Assembly: GCA_019636445.1 (NCBI GenBank)
Contig: JAHBXO010000008.1
Location: 1 to 64,000, forward strand
Direction of reading: 5' to 3'
Source of the DNA: Gemmataceae bacterium
GTDB lineage: Bacteria > Planctomycetota > Planctomycetia > Gemmatales > Gemmataceae
Length of the DNA: 64,000 nucleotides
The notes beneath the pieces were generated by a model that was not told where the DNA came from, did not search any database, and worked only from the letters and a program-made list of their open reading frames with translations. Both the position numbers and the translations under genes were made by a program. Positions 18,181 to 25,956 of this stretch are shown in pieces (within the stretch, counting starts at the first letter, position 1; the number at the start of each line of letters is the position of its first letter).

Positions 18181-18467
18181 ACGACGAACGATACCGCATC
18201 GTGAATTTGCCCTTGGCGTCGTCGCAGCTCCGGGCGATCCTCGACGCCGCAGCGGTACGGGGCCGGTTGCAGGAAGTCGTCGAAGCCGGCGAATGGATGC
18301 ACTCCGAACTCGAGCGAAACCCGATGGAGTTCGGTGAATCCCGCGATTTCAAGATCGCGTCGCAACTCTACATCCGCGTCGGGTTCGTCGCTTCGCTCTT
18401 CGTGCTGTTCGGCGTGTACGAAACGCGGAAAGTTGTATTCGTCTTGAAAATGGGATGGAAAGGGTGA
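18177..18467 (+). CDS. Small protein with RelE/ParE-like C-terminal pattern
   Basis: GTG 18177 overlaps the stop of the preceding small gene (GTGA). The 96-residue protein has an N-terminal helix pair (LRAILDAAAVRGRLQEVVEAGEWMHSELERNP) followed by FGE and strands IRVGFVASLFVLFGVYETRKVVFVLKM. The order helix-helix-NP-FGE-R...LFVLFGVYE..KVVFVLK resembles RelE/ParE toxins, which cleave mRNA on ribosomes or inhibit gyrase. The usual catalytic residues of RelE cannot be assigned by eye. An alternative is an unrelated small house-keeping protein. Confidence 0.55.
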   Translation: MNDERYRIVNLPLASSQLRAILDAAAVRGRLQEVVEAGEWMHSELERNPMEFGESRDFKIASQLYIRVGFVASLFVLFGVYETRKVVFVLKMGWKG

Positions 18468-18478
18468 GCGTCTCGGTT

Positions 18479-19501
18479 CTATTTCACCGCCAGCACCGCG
18501 TCGATCGGCGCGGTCGTGCGACTGCCCGTCACTTCGCGGAACCCGGCGGCCAATAGAAGGGATTCATACTCGCCGAGCGTGCGCTCGCGGCCCTCGGTGC
18601 ACGTCAGCATGTTCAGATCCTGCAACTGCGCCCAGCGTGGGCCGGACTTGTCCTCCCACAATAGCTTCTCGGCGATGAGCAATCCGCCGCCCGCCGGCAG
18701 CGCGTTCACGATCCGCTTCAGGAGTGCCTCGCACTTCGCCGTCGTCCAGTCGTGCAGGATGCGGCCGAGAGCGTAGAGGTCCGCCTTCGGCAGTTCACCC
18801 GTGAAAAAGTCCCCGGCGACGACTTGAATGCGGTCCTTCACCGGAGATGCGCCGACGATCTCGTTCGCCAGCGGTACGGCGGCGGGGAGGTCGAAGACGA
18901 TGCCGTTCAAGTTCGGCCAGCGCCGGCAGAGCGCGATCGTCAGGTGCCCGGTGGCGCCGCCGAGGTCGGCGACGAGACGGAATCGCGACAGGTCGAAGGC
19001 GTTCGCGACGTGGGGCGAGCTGAGCACGCCGAAGCCGTGCATGCCCATCAGGAACTCACGCTTGCGGGCTTCGTTTTCGAAGAATCGGTCGAAGATCGGG
19101 CCTTCGGTGCCGTAGGTCTGCTTCCAGCGGTGCGTTCCTTCGCGGACGGCGTCTTCGAGGTTGGCCCAGAGCTTCCAGATCACATCGTTCGAATAGTTGA
19201 TGTACCCGGTGAAGCGGTGCGGGCTGGCGCTCGTGAGGTAGGCGTTCGCGGCCGGGGTGTTGGCGTAGCGGTCGCCGGACTTCGTCAGCAGGCCGAGGCC
19301 GACGAGCGCGTTGAGCAGCCGTTCGAGCGTGTCGGCGTCGGCCTTTACGTCCTTCGCGAGTTGCGCCGAAGCTTTCGGTTCGTGCGCGAGCGCGTCGAAG
19401 ACGCCGAGCGAGACGCCGGCGAACATCGTCTTCGACCGGCGAAAGGCTTCGATGTAGTCGAGGACGAGCGACGGGTCGGGCGGCGTGAGGTCGGTGGCCA
19501 T
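18479..19501 (-). CDS. SAM-dependent O-methyltransferase (acetylserotonin/COMT-type)
   Basis: The 340-residue protein has an N-terminal winged-helix dimerisation region (FAGVSLGVFDALAHEPKASAQLAKDVKADADTLERLLNALVGLGLL). Its Rossmann methyltransferase domain carries LVADLGGATGHLTIALCRRWPNL (SAM motif), the FDLPAAVPLA motif, GDFFTGELPKADLYALGRILHDW with the family's catalytic His, and LLIAEKLL. This is the class of O-methyltransferases acting on small phenolic or polyketide hydroxyls. It is the last gene of a three-gene operon with a Dabb protein and an unknown protein (gaps of 3 and 6 bases). The substrate is unknown. Confidence 0.88.
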   Translation of the reverse strand: MATDLTPPDPSLVLDYIEAFRRSKTMFAGVSLGVFDALAHEPKASAQLAKDVKADADTLERLLNALVGLGLLTKSGDRYANTPAANAYLTSASPHRFTGYINYSNDVIWKLWANLEDAVREGTHRWKQTYGTEGPIFDRFFENEARKREFLMGMHGFGVLSSPHVANAFDLSRFRLVADLGGATGHLTIALCRRWPNLNGIVFDLPAAVPLANEIVGASPVKDRIQVVAGDFFTGELPKADLYALGRILHDWTTAKCEALLKRIVNALPAGGGLLIAEKLLWEDKSGPRWAQLQDLNMLTCTEGRERTLGEYESLLLAAGFREVTGSRTTAPIDAVLAVK

Positions 19502-19507
19502 GCGTGA

Positions 19508-19912
19508 TCACTTCTTTTCGACGAGTTCCCAGGAAACGTCCCGGCAGGCGAAGTAGATGTCGGCGGCGCGGAAGTCGTGGACGCCGGGTCGTTCGCCCGA
19601 CACCAGCGACCAGGCGTCGAGGGCGACGAAGAACTGCCCCTGGAAGTAGCCGAAGTGCGCATCGGGCAGCCGGCCCGGCGCGCCGCCCGGCCGCTTCTGA
19701 ATGCGCAATTCGTCGACGGCGGTCAGGTGCAACCGAATTCGGACCGGCTTCGGCTGATCGTCGAGGTTCTTGATCGCCGGCACCACGCGCAGCACGACCT
19801 CCACATCCAGCCCGCCCTTCCGATAGCGCTGGCGGAGGCGCAGGATGCGGCCGCCGGCAAAGCGGAATCGCCGGGCGAAGTTCGGGAGTTCGAGCGCTTG
19901 GAGGTTCGTCAT
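19508..19912 (-). CDS. Conserved-looking hypothetical protein in Dabb/methyltransferase operon
   Basis: The 134-residue protein has no signal peptide or membrane segment. It is strand-rich (RILRLRQRYRKGGLDVEVVLRVVPAI, KPVRIRLHLTAVDELRIQKR) and contains the aromatic segment AHFGYFQGQFFVALDAW. I do not recognise a family. Its placement, with 3 bases after the Dabb gene and 6 before the methyltransferase, argues that the three act together. Confidence 0.7.
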   Translation of the reverse strand: MTNLQALELPNFARRFRFAGGRILRLRQRYRKGGLDVEVVLRVVPAIKNLDDQPKPVRIRLHLTAVDELRIQKRPGGAPGRLPDAHFGYFQGQFFVALDAWSLVSGERPGVHDFRAADIYFACRDVSWELVEKK

Positions 19913-19915
19913 GGC

Positions 19916-20227
19916 TCACACGTAGGAATCGAAGACGCGGACCTTGGCCCAGTTCGACTTCATCTCCTCGATGAAGCGGTTGTGCGTCGCGTCGGTCTGG
20001 TAGGCGTCATGGTCGGCTTTGGTGTCGAACACGAGGTGCAGGCCGACGTCCCAGTCCCGGTCGTTGACTTCGCGGTCGAGTTCGGCGCAGAGCGGCCCGG
20101 CGGCGAAGAAGGCGATCCCCTTCTGGACGTTCAGGTACTTGTGGCACGCGGCCACAAGCTCGGCGACCTTCGCCGGCGAACTGTCCTTGCACTTGAAGAA
20201 GACGTTGTGCGCGAGGCGTTGGGACAC
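19916..20227 (-). CDS. Dabb family (stress-responsive A/B barrel) protein
   Basis: The 103-residue protein fits the dimeric alpha/beta barrel (Dabb) family: LAHNVFFKCKDSSPAKVAELVAAC, a central strand GIAFFAAGP, DWDVGLHLVFDTKADHDAYQTD and HNRFIEEMKSNWAKVRVFDSYV. The conserved HNVFFK and the final HxxF helix are typical. Some members are cyclases or stress proteins, most are uncharacterised. It is first in the operon with the unknown protein and the O-methyltransferase, and the MITE-like element lies just upstream at 20256-20402. Confidence 0.85.
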   Translation of the reverse strand: MSQRLAHNVFFKCKDSSPAKVAELVAACHKYLNVQKGIAFFAAGPLCAELDREVNDRDWDVGLHLVFDTKADHDAYQTDATHNRFIEEMKSNWAKVRVFDSYV

Positions 20228-20255
20228 GGTGCGGTCTCCGGGGGAGGTTCAACGA

Positions 20256-20402
20256 CTAGAGCGGTTCCCGAGTCGGTGTAGCGAATTCTAGTTAGCCCGA
20301 CGCGCCAGCGAGGGTGAGTTATCGGAATGCTCTCCCTCGCTGGCGCGTCGGGCTAACACAGTCATGTCAAGTTCCGCTCCATCAACTTGGGAACGGCTCT
20401 AG
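20256..20402. mobile_element. MITE-like element, 147 bp, nested terminal and internal inverted repeats
   Basis: Outer inverted repeats at 20256-20269 and 20389-20402 match at 13 of 14 positions (CTAGAGCGGTTCCC type). Inside them lies a perfect 24-bp inverted repeat, 20291-20314 and 20334-20357, with a 19-nt loop. No reading frame is credible within it. Size, CTAG ends and nesting fit a non-autonomous transposable element or a REP-like unit. It occupies most of the gap between the Dabb gene and the thioredoxin-like gene. Confidence 0.7.
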
Positions 20403-20422
20403 TTTACGGACCGGGAAACGAA

Positions 20423-20449
20423 AACCGCCGGGAGAATTCCCCGGCGGTT
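20423..20449 (-). terminator. Rho-independent terminator of the thioredoxin-like gene
   Basis: A perfect 10-bp GC-rich stem (20423-20432 with 20440-20449) and a 7-nt loop are followed on the minus strand by TTCGTTT. It sits about 20 bases downstream of the stop at 20469. Confidence 0.8.
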
Positions 20450-20468
20450 CCGCGATGCGAGATCGAAT

Positions 20469-21026
20469 TTACTTGGCGGGGACGATCTTGGAGACGTCCT
20501 TGGCGATGGCGTCGATGTCGCCATCCTTGATTTCGCCCTTCTTGAAGCTGTAGTTCGCCTTCACCTTGCGCTCGGTGTAGAGCAGCACGGTGACGTCGGC
20601 GTCCTTGGCGATCTTGTACTTCTCGGGGCCGGCCGGGTTGTCCACGGAGAGGACGAGGTGCTTGAGGCCTTCCTTCTTGGCGACGGAAGCGAGCTTGTCG
20701 GCGAGCTTGTCGTCGTCGCTAAGGTAGACGGCGTAGCTGCCCATCTCGGCCTTTTCGTTCTTCGCGGTCAGTTCTTCGAGCTTCTTCAGGAGCTTGACGG
20801 TCTGGGGGCAGTCGGCGTTGCGGGCGAAGACGACCGCGACCGGGTTGTCGCCGTTCTTGCAGTACAGGCAGGCCTTCTTGCCGGCGCTTTCGCCGTTGAC
20901 GTTGAGGGGATGGAACGGGCCGGGGACGGTGTCGCCGGTTTGGGGGCCGGACTTGATGTCGCCGGCGAAAGCGACGCCAACGGTGGCGGCGGCGGCGAGA
21001 ACGGCCGCGAACAGCATCTTCCGCAT
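20469..21026 (-). CDS. Secreted thioredoxin-like protein with CLYC motif
   Basis: The 185-residue protein starts with a signal peptide (MRKMLFAAVLAAAATVGVAFAGD). The mature part reads FHPLNVNGESAGKKACLYCKNGDNPVAVVFARNADCPQTVKLLKKL. This has the fold signature of AhpC/thioredoxin-like domains, but with a CLYC pair placed before the strand rather than the classical CxxC at the helix start. VTVLLYTERKVKANYSFKKGEI fits the later strands. It is probably periplasmic, and whether it is redox active is unknown. The gene is monocistronic with its own terminator. Confidence 0.8.
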   Translation of the reverse strand: MRKMLFAAVLAAAATVGVAFAGDIKSGPQTGDTVPGPFHPLNVNGESAGKKACLYCKNGDNPVAVVFARNADCPQTVKLLKKLEELTAKNEKAEMGSYAVYLSDDDKLADKLASVAKKEGLKHLVLSVDNPAGPEKYKIAKDADVTVLLYTERKVKANYSFKKGEIKDGDIDAIAKDVSKIVPAK

Positions 21027-21189
21027 CTCGAACTCCTGGGAACTGAGAGAGACTGAAACGACGACCCGCCCCTATGGCGGATCACGGCCGGATTATTCTA
21101 GTCGGGGAATCCCGCGCGGGAACCCGCGGCCATAGTTGCATACCGATAACTTGATGAAATCTTTCAAGAATCGAAAAAACTTCGCACGT

Positions 21190-21993
21190 TCACGAGGACT
21201 TTCGGGCTTCGGCGCGGCCCAACCAATAGAGAATAGTTTTCATTTCAAACGGTTTAAGGTCCGGCCTTAAGGAGAGGATCCGCGCCGCGATCCCGGCAAG
21301 GTGCGGTGTGGCCCAACTCGTCGCCGGCTCGCGCGCGAACGGTCCCAGGTAGCCCCGGCCGTGTGCCTGGAACTCAACCCGATCCCGCAGTTGGTAGGCG
21401 AATTCCAGCGGATCCGCAAAAAGGCCTTTATCCACCGAAAAGAGAGGAGCCGCGAACTCCGCCGGATAGCTGCGCGTGATCGGGTGGTCGTTGTTCGCCG
21501 CCGCGAAGACGAGCACGTCGCGAAAGTACGCTTCTTCAATGGCGCGGAAGAGTTGCTGGCGCTTCGGCAGTTGTTGGAGCCGCGGTTCCGGTACGCCGAG
21601 CGAGAGATTGACCACTTTCACCTTCCACACGTCGAGCGCGTATCGGAGGGCCGCGACGACGGTCTCGACTTCGCAGGTGCCTTGCGGGCCGAAGATGTCG
21701 GCGCTGTAGAGCTTCGCGCGCGGGGCGACGGACAGGATGATATCGGCGACGGTGGTACCATGGGGCGAGGATTGATGCCCGTCGTAAGGGACGATATCGG
21801 GCTTCGGACCGCGGAAGCCGATGCCGTCGATGGGATGGATGGCGAGGCCCGCCTTGGCGTAGCGCTCTTCGAGTTGCGTCCGTTCGATGCCGGAATCAAG
21901 GACGGCGACGGCGACTCCCTCGCCGGTGGCGCGCGGATCGCGCAGCAACCGTTCGGGTGTCGCCAGGGCCAGCATCTCGTCGAGCGCGCTCAC
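21190..21993 (-). CDS. Minimal subtilisin-like (S8) serine peptidase
   Basis: GTG at 21993 overlaps the stop of the REC-GAF gene (GTGA). The longer open frame upstream only shadows that gene. The 267-residue protein is little more than a catalytic domain. Asp33 lies in VAVLDSGIE, His78 in SSPHGTTVAD and Ser226 in EPATSWATPHLAG, so the D-H-S triad is complete, with an oxyanion Asn in FAAANND (about 167-168). There is no signal peptide or prodomain, so it is probably cytoplasmic. Coupled translation with a response regulator suggests regulated intracellular proteolysis, which is inference. Confidence 0.88.
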   Translation of the reverse strand: MSALDEMLALATPERLLRDPRATGEGVAVAVLDSGIERTQLEERYAKAGLAIHPIDGIGFRGPKPDIVPYDGHQSSPHGTTVADIILSVAPRAKLYSADIFGPQGTCEVETVVAALRYALDVWKVKVVNLSLGVPEPRLQQLPKRQQLFRAIEEAYFRDVLVFAAANNDHPITRSYPAEFAAPLFSVDKGLFADPLEFAYQLRDRVEFQAHGRGYLGPFAREPATSWATPHLAGIAARILSLRPDLKPFEMKTILYWLGRAEARKSS

Positions 21994-23192
21994 GGTGCCG
22001 TCCCGACGATTCGGTCGAGGAGTTCCCGCAGTTCGTCGATCTGGCGGGCACAATGGCGGACCGCGTCGGGGCCGTGCCGCAGCGCGAGGCGACGCACGGC
22101 CTCCAGCAGTTCGAGGCCGGTCGCGGAGTCCACGACGGCGTTGGCGGTCGCGTCCAACCCGGTCTTCAGCCGTTCCATCGCGGCTTCGGTCGGCGCGGGG
22201 GACGCGAGGGCGCTCGTCACGGCCTGGCTGGCGGCCAGCGCGCTCTCGACCGCGTCGAACAGCAACCGGTGCGTCTGCCGCTGCGCCAGCCCCTGCCGCA
22301 GGAGCTCCGCTCCCAGTTCGGCGGCCACCGCCGCGGTGCGCCGGTCGTCCTCCGTGAATGCGGGCTTGTCGAACATCTCGAGGACCACCTGCACGCCTGC
22401 GCCCACCGGCATCCGCGCCGCCAGCACGGTCTTCCGATTCTCTTCGAAGGGGAACAGCTCCAGCCCTTCGACGCCGGACGCGAAGTCGTTCATGAGGCAC
22501 GGTTCGTCGTGGCCGATGACGCTGGCGGCGAGAGTGCGGGCGAACGCGGTCGCGGGGGCGGGCAGCTTGCGGCCGTCCGGCGCGTAGGCCGCGAGTGTTT
22601 CGGTGCCATCGGGCGCGACGTGTCGCACGATGAGCGCGCCGTCCGGCGCGCCGGTCCCGCGCAGCAGGAACTGGAACAACGAACGCACGGCGTCCGGCAA
22701 GGGAACCGGATCGTTCAATGCCGCGCTCGCCCGGACGATGGGAAGCACGTTCTCGACCGATTCGCGGAACGCCGCCACGCGGGCATTCAGCTCGCGCTGC
22801 CGTTTCGCGGGCGCGATCCGATCGAGCTGCTTGCGCACGGCGGCGAGGAACGTCTCGCGCGTGAGGTTTTGATTCTTGTCGAGGTAGTCGCGCACGCCCA
22901 TGCGCAGGGCGTCCAGCGGCGTGGCCTGGTGTGCGAAGCCGGTGACCAGAATCGCGACGATCTCCGGGGTAAAGACCACGAGGTCTTCGAGGAGGCGCAG
23001 GCCGTCGCTGCCGGAGCCGAGGTTCCAGTCGAGCACGGCCAGGTCGATCGGATTATCGTTGGCGATGCGGAGCGCTGCCTCGGCATCGGCAACGGCGAAG
23101 ACGCGCAGATCCAGCCCCGAGCCGAGGAGCCAGTCGTGGAAGGTGCGGCGGACGGAGTCTTCATCGTCGACGACGAGTACGGTCGCGTTCAT
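21990..23192 (-). CDS. Response regulator with REC and GAF-like domains
   Basis: The 400-residue protein opens with a REC domain: LVVDDEDSVRR (acidic pocket), phosphoacceptor Asp55 in LAVLDWNLG, Thr in ILVTGFA and Lys in YLDKNQ. After a helical linker, residues ~140-310 resemble a GAF domain (GALIVRHVAPDGTETLAAYAPDGR, ENRKTVLAARMPVGAGVQVVLEMFDKPAFTEDDRRTAAVAAELGA). The last 90 residues are helical. No DNA-binding or enzymatic output domain is seen, so output may be through the co-translated subtilase. It lies 12 bases downstream of the BatD-like gene. Confidence 0.85.
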   Translation of the reverse strand: MNATVLVVDDEDSVRRTFHDWLLGSGLDLRVFAVADAEAALRIANDNPIDLAVLDWNLGSGSDGLRLLEDLVVFTPEIVAILVTGFAHQATPLDALRMGVRDYLDKNQNLTRETFLAAVRKQLDRIAPAKRQRELNARVAAFRESVENVLPIVRASAALNDPVPLPDAVRSLFQFLLRGTGAPDGALIVRHVAPDGTETLAAYAPDGRKLPAPATAFARTLAASVIGHDEPCLMNDFASGVEGLELFPFEENRKTVLAARMPVGAGVQVVLEMFDKPAFTEDDRRTAAVAAELGAELLRQGLAQRQTHRLLFDAVESALAASQAVTSALASPAPTEAAMERLKTGLDATANAVVDSATGLELLEAVRRLALRHGPDAVRHCARQIDELRELLDRIVGTAP

Positions 23193-23204
23193 GGTCGGGG
23201 CATT

Positions 23205-24032
23205 CTACGACTGGCGAGGCTGATCCGGTTCGACGAGCAGTTCGCGGGCGGCGGCGAGGAGCCCGCGACGGTCGATCGGTGCCGCGCCGAACTTCGCCTC
23301 GTCGCAGCGGTCGAGGATCGGGCGGAAGCGGTCGAGCGGCGGGGCATCTCCGAGTTCCGGCGTCGCGCGGCGCGGGGCCGGCACGCCGTAGGCCGCCTCA
23401 AGGTGGTTACGAAGGAGAATCGCCAGTTCGTTGGCGAAGGTGGCGTCGTCCAGCGAGTCGGCGCGGGCATCGAGGGCCGCGAGCTGTTCCGCCGGTGTGG
23501 GCGCGGGGGTCGTCGCCGTGCTCCGCCGCCGGAGCGCGCGGACGGCAACGGCGAGGGCGATCCCGAATCCGACCAGCGCGAACCCGGGCCAAGTCGGTCC
23601 GCTGGGTGCCGGCGCAGGCGGATCTTCGTAACCGGTGATCGGCAACGCATCGCTGGCCTGGGCATTCTCGAAGCGGGTTTTCACGGTGAAGGATCGAGCC
23701 GGCAGTTCCAGCGACGCCTCCGCGGTTCCGCCGGCCCTCACCGGGAGCGCCACGAACGCCAGGGGTACGCCCTCGCCCGGCACGTACGGGTCGAGCCGCA
23801 GCGATTGCGTCCAGACGGCACGCCCGTTCGCGAGTTTCTCCTCCTTCGGGCGGCCGAGCGCCGTCACCTTCCACGCGCCCGCGGCGGTCGGGGCAAGCCA
23901 GTCCTTCGGCGCGGCCACCACCAGCGGCGCCGGCCCTTCCACTCGCAAAGTCGCCGTGAGTGATTCCGATAGCCAGATCCACTCGCGATCCTTCGCGGGC
24001 CGGGCGAACTCCAGCGTGGCGCTCGGGTTCAT
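23205..24032 (-). CDS. BatD/DUF4381-like membrane protein
   Basis: The 275-residue protein starts at ATG 24032, overlapping the DUF58 stop by four bases. Residues ~10-125 are a strand-rich domain (EWIWLSESLTATLRVEGPAPLVVAAP, SLRLDPYVPGEGVPLAFVALPVRAGG), and one transmembrane helix follows (WPGFALVGFGIALAVAVRAL). The cytoplasmic tail (QLAALDARADSLDDATFANELAILLRNHLEAAYGVP...PELG) resembles tails of BatD/DUF4381 proteins. These accompany MoxR/DUF58 modules, but no MoxR AAA+ gene is visible here. It has no signal peptide, which is unusual for BatD. Confidence 0.65.
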   Translation of the reverse strand: MNPSATLEFARPAKDREWIWLSESLTATLRVEGPAPLVVAAPKDWLAPTAAGAWKVTALGRPKEEKLANGRAVWTQSLRLDPYVPGEGVPLAFVALPVRAGGTAEASLELPARSFTVKTRFENAQASDALPITGYEDPPAPAPSGPTWPGFALVGFGIALAVAVRALRRRSTATTPAPTPAEQLAALDARADSLDDATFANELAILLRNHLEAAYGVPAPRRATPELGDAPPLDRFRPILDRCDEAKFGAAPIDRRGLLAAARELLVEPDQPRQS

Positions 24033-24916
24033 CCGTGCCTCCGGCGGCGCTCGCGCAGGCGGAAGAACTTCACGAGTTCGTCGAAGTGCGAGCCATCGGT
24101 ATCGGCCTCGACAAGGTCCACCTGCGCCGTGCGCGTGAGTTTCGTGAATGCCGCGCGCCGCTCGGCGGCCCGGGCCGCGAATGCCTCCCGGAAGCGCGGG
24201 CGGCTCGTGTCGATCAGGAGTTGTCGTCCGGTCTCGGCGTCTTCGAGCCGCACGAGGCCCGCGTCCGGCCAGTTGCGCTCGCGCGCGTCGCCCACGCGCA
24301 CGGCCACGAGATCGTGCCGGCGCGCCGTCCGGCGAAACGCGTCTTCGTAAGCGTCGTCCGTCAGGAAGTCCGAGAGGAAGAAGACGATGGCGCGCCGCCG
24401 GAGGGCCTTGTTCAGATGTTCGAAGGCGGCCGTGAGGTTCGTCCCCTTGTGCTCCGGTTCGAAATAGAGAATGTCGCGCAGGAGTCGGAGGACGTGGCGC
24501 GTCCCCTTGTTCGGCGGCACGTAACGCTCGACCCGATCGGAGACGGCGAGAAGGCCGACCCGATCGTTGTTGTTGACGGCGCAGAAGGCGACGAGTGCCG
24601 CGATTTCCGCGGCGACCGTTCGTTTCGTACGCTCGCCGGTGCCGAAGCGACCGGACGCCGACACGTCGACCGCGAGCAGGATCGTGAGTTCGCGTTCCTC
24701 GACGTACCGCTTGAGGTATGGGCTGCCCATGCGGGCCGTGACGTTCCAGTCGATGCCGCGCACGTCGTCCCCGGGCTGGTACTCGCGGACTTCGTCGAAG
24801 GCGAGGCCGGTGCCCTTGAAAGCGGAGTGGTACTCGCCGCCGAGCATTGTGGCGACGGCGCGGCGGGCGCGGATCTGGAGGCGACGGATCTGCCGCAGGA
24901 CGTCGGCGGGGAGCAT
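24029..24916 (-). CDS. DUF58 domain protein (VWA-like)
   Basis: The 295-residue protein carries GGEYHSAFKGTGLAFDEVREYQPGDDVRGIDWNVTARMG, the DUF58 hallmark, then TILLAVDVSASGRFG with a MIDAS-like DxSxS, and RAIVFFLSDFL. DUF58 proteins are VWA-related and usually partner a MoxR AAA+ ATPase, acting in protein complex assembly or envelope stress. The gene lies 18 bases after tsaC and overlaps the BatD-like gene by four bases. Confidence 0.92.
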   Translation of the reverse strand: MLPADVLRQIRRLQIRARRAVATMLGGEYHSAFKGTGLAFDEVREYQPGDDVRGIDWNVTARMGSPYLKRYVEERELTILLAVDVSASGRFGTGERTKRTVAAEIAALVAFCAVNNNDRVGLLAVSDRVERYVPPNKGTRHVLRLLRDILYFEPEHKGTNLTAAFEHLNKALRRRAIVFFLSDFLTDDAYEDAFRRTARRHDLVAVRVGDARERNWPDAGLVRLEDAETGRQLLIDTSRPRFREAFAARAAERRAAFTKLTRTAQVDLVEADTDGSHFDELVKFFRLRERRRRHG

Positions 24917-24934
24917 ACCGTGATGATAGCGGGT

Positions 24935-25867
24935 TCAGCCGGGGGTCGCGGCGCGGCGGAGGCGGTCCTGCACGGCGGCCCAGTCGGGCGAATCCGGTGG
25001 CCGCACAACGACGATGCGATCGAACCGGCCATCGTCGAGCGCGTGCAGCGTCGCATACAGGTTCGCGGCGGCGACCGTCGGATCGGTTCCCAGATCGACG
25101 ACCGCGCCGGTCGCGCCGGCCAGTCGCTCGGCCTCCGCACGATCGGCCGCGAGCATCACCGGTGTGCGTGGGCTATAGTGCTTCGCCATCAGCCCGGGCG
25201 ATCTGGCGATCCCCTCGACCGCATGGCCGATACCGACCGGCCCAACAACGCGTTCCAGCATCGTCGCCGTGATCGGGCCGGGCCTCAGGATGCGTACGCC
25301 GTCGGACAGGTCCACGACGGTGGATTCCAGTCCGGCGCGGCAGGGTCCGGCGTCGAGGATCGCATCGATGCGCCCGTCGAGGCCCTTGAGGACATGCTCG
25401 GCGCGCGTGGGGGAAAGCTCGGTGGAGCGGTTCGCACTCGGCGCCGCCAGGGGGGCGCCGACGGCGCGTAGCAGCGCCCGTGCCACGGGATGGTCGGGGC
25501 AGCGCACGGCCACGGTGGGGCCGCCGGCCGTCACGACGGCGGGCAGGTCGTCGCGTTTGGGCAGCACGAGCGTCAGCGGGCCGGGCCAGAACGCCGCCGC
25601 CAGCCGCGCGGCCGCGTCCGGCCATGAGGCCGCCACGGAGAGCACATCGCCGGGGTCCGCCATGTGCACGATGACCGGGTTCGTCGCCGGCCGGCCCTTC
25701 GCCGCGAAGATCGCCTTCACGGCAATTTCATCGGTTGCCACCGCGCCCAGCCCGTACACCGTCTCGGTGGGGAATGCCACGAGCCGCCCGGCGCGCAACA
25801 GATCCGCCGCACGCGCCAGGGTCGAGGGGTCGGGATCCGCGGGATCCACGGGCCAAATGGCAGTCAC
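24935..25867 (-). CDS. tsaC: L-threonylcarbamoyladenylate synthase (Sua5-type)
   Basis: The 310-residue enzyme makes threonylcarbamoyl-AMP from threonine, bicarbonate and ATP for the t6A37 tRNA modification. It shows PTETVYGLGAVATDEIAVKAIFAAKGRPATNPVIVH (KGRP motif), WPGPLTLVL, VAVRCPDHPVARALL, APSANRSTELSPT and the C-terminal Sua5 domain starting at SPGLMAKHYSPRTP. The length fits the long Sua5 form rather than the ~190-residue TsaC form. It is the first gene of a five-gene minus-strand operon with DUF58, BatD-like, REC-GAF and S8 genes. The link may be promoter sharing only. Confidence 0.95.
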   Translation of the reverse strand: MTAIWPVDPADPDPSTLARAADLLRAGRLVAFPTETVYGLGAVATDEIAVKAIFAAKGRPATNPVIVHMADPGDVLSVAASWPDAAARLAAAFWPGPLTLVLPKRDDLPAVVTAGGPTVAVRCPDHPVARALLRAVGAPLAAPSANRSTELSPTRAEHVLKGLDGRIDAILDAGPCRAGLESTVVDLSDGVRILRPGPITATMLERVVGPVGIGHAVEGIARSPGLMAKHYSPRTPVMLAADRAEAERLAGATGAVVDLGTDPTVAAANLYATLHALDDGRFDRIVVVRPPDSPDWAAVQDRLRRAATPG

Positions 25868-25956
25868 GAAGGCGTCTCCGGGGAATTCGGCGCGGACTCG
25901 CCGTCTTTTCTAGACTACAATTACTTTTTCGAATCCGGAGATCGAACAGGATCGCC

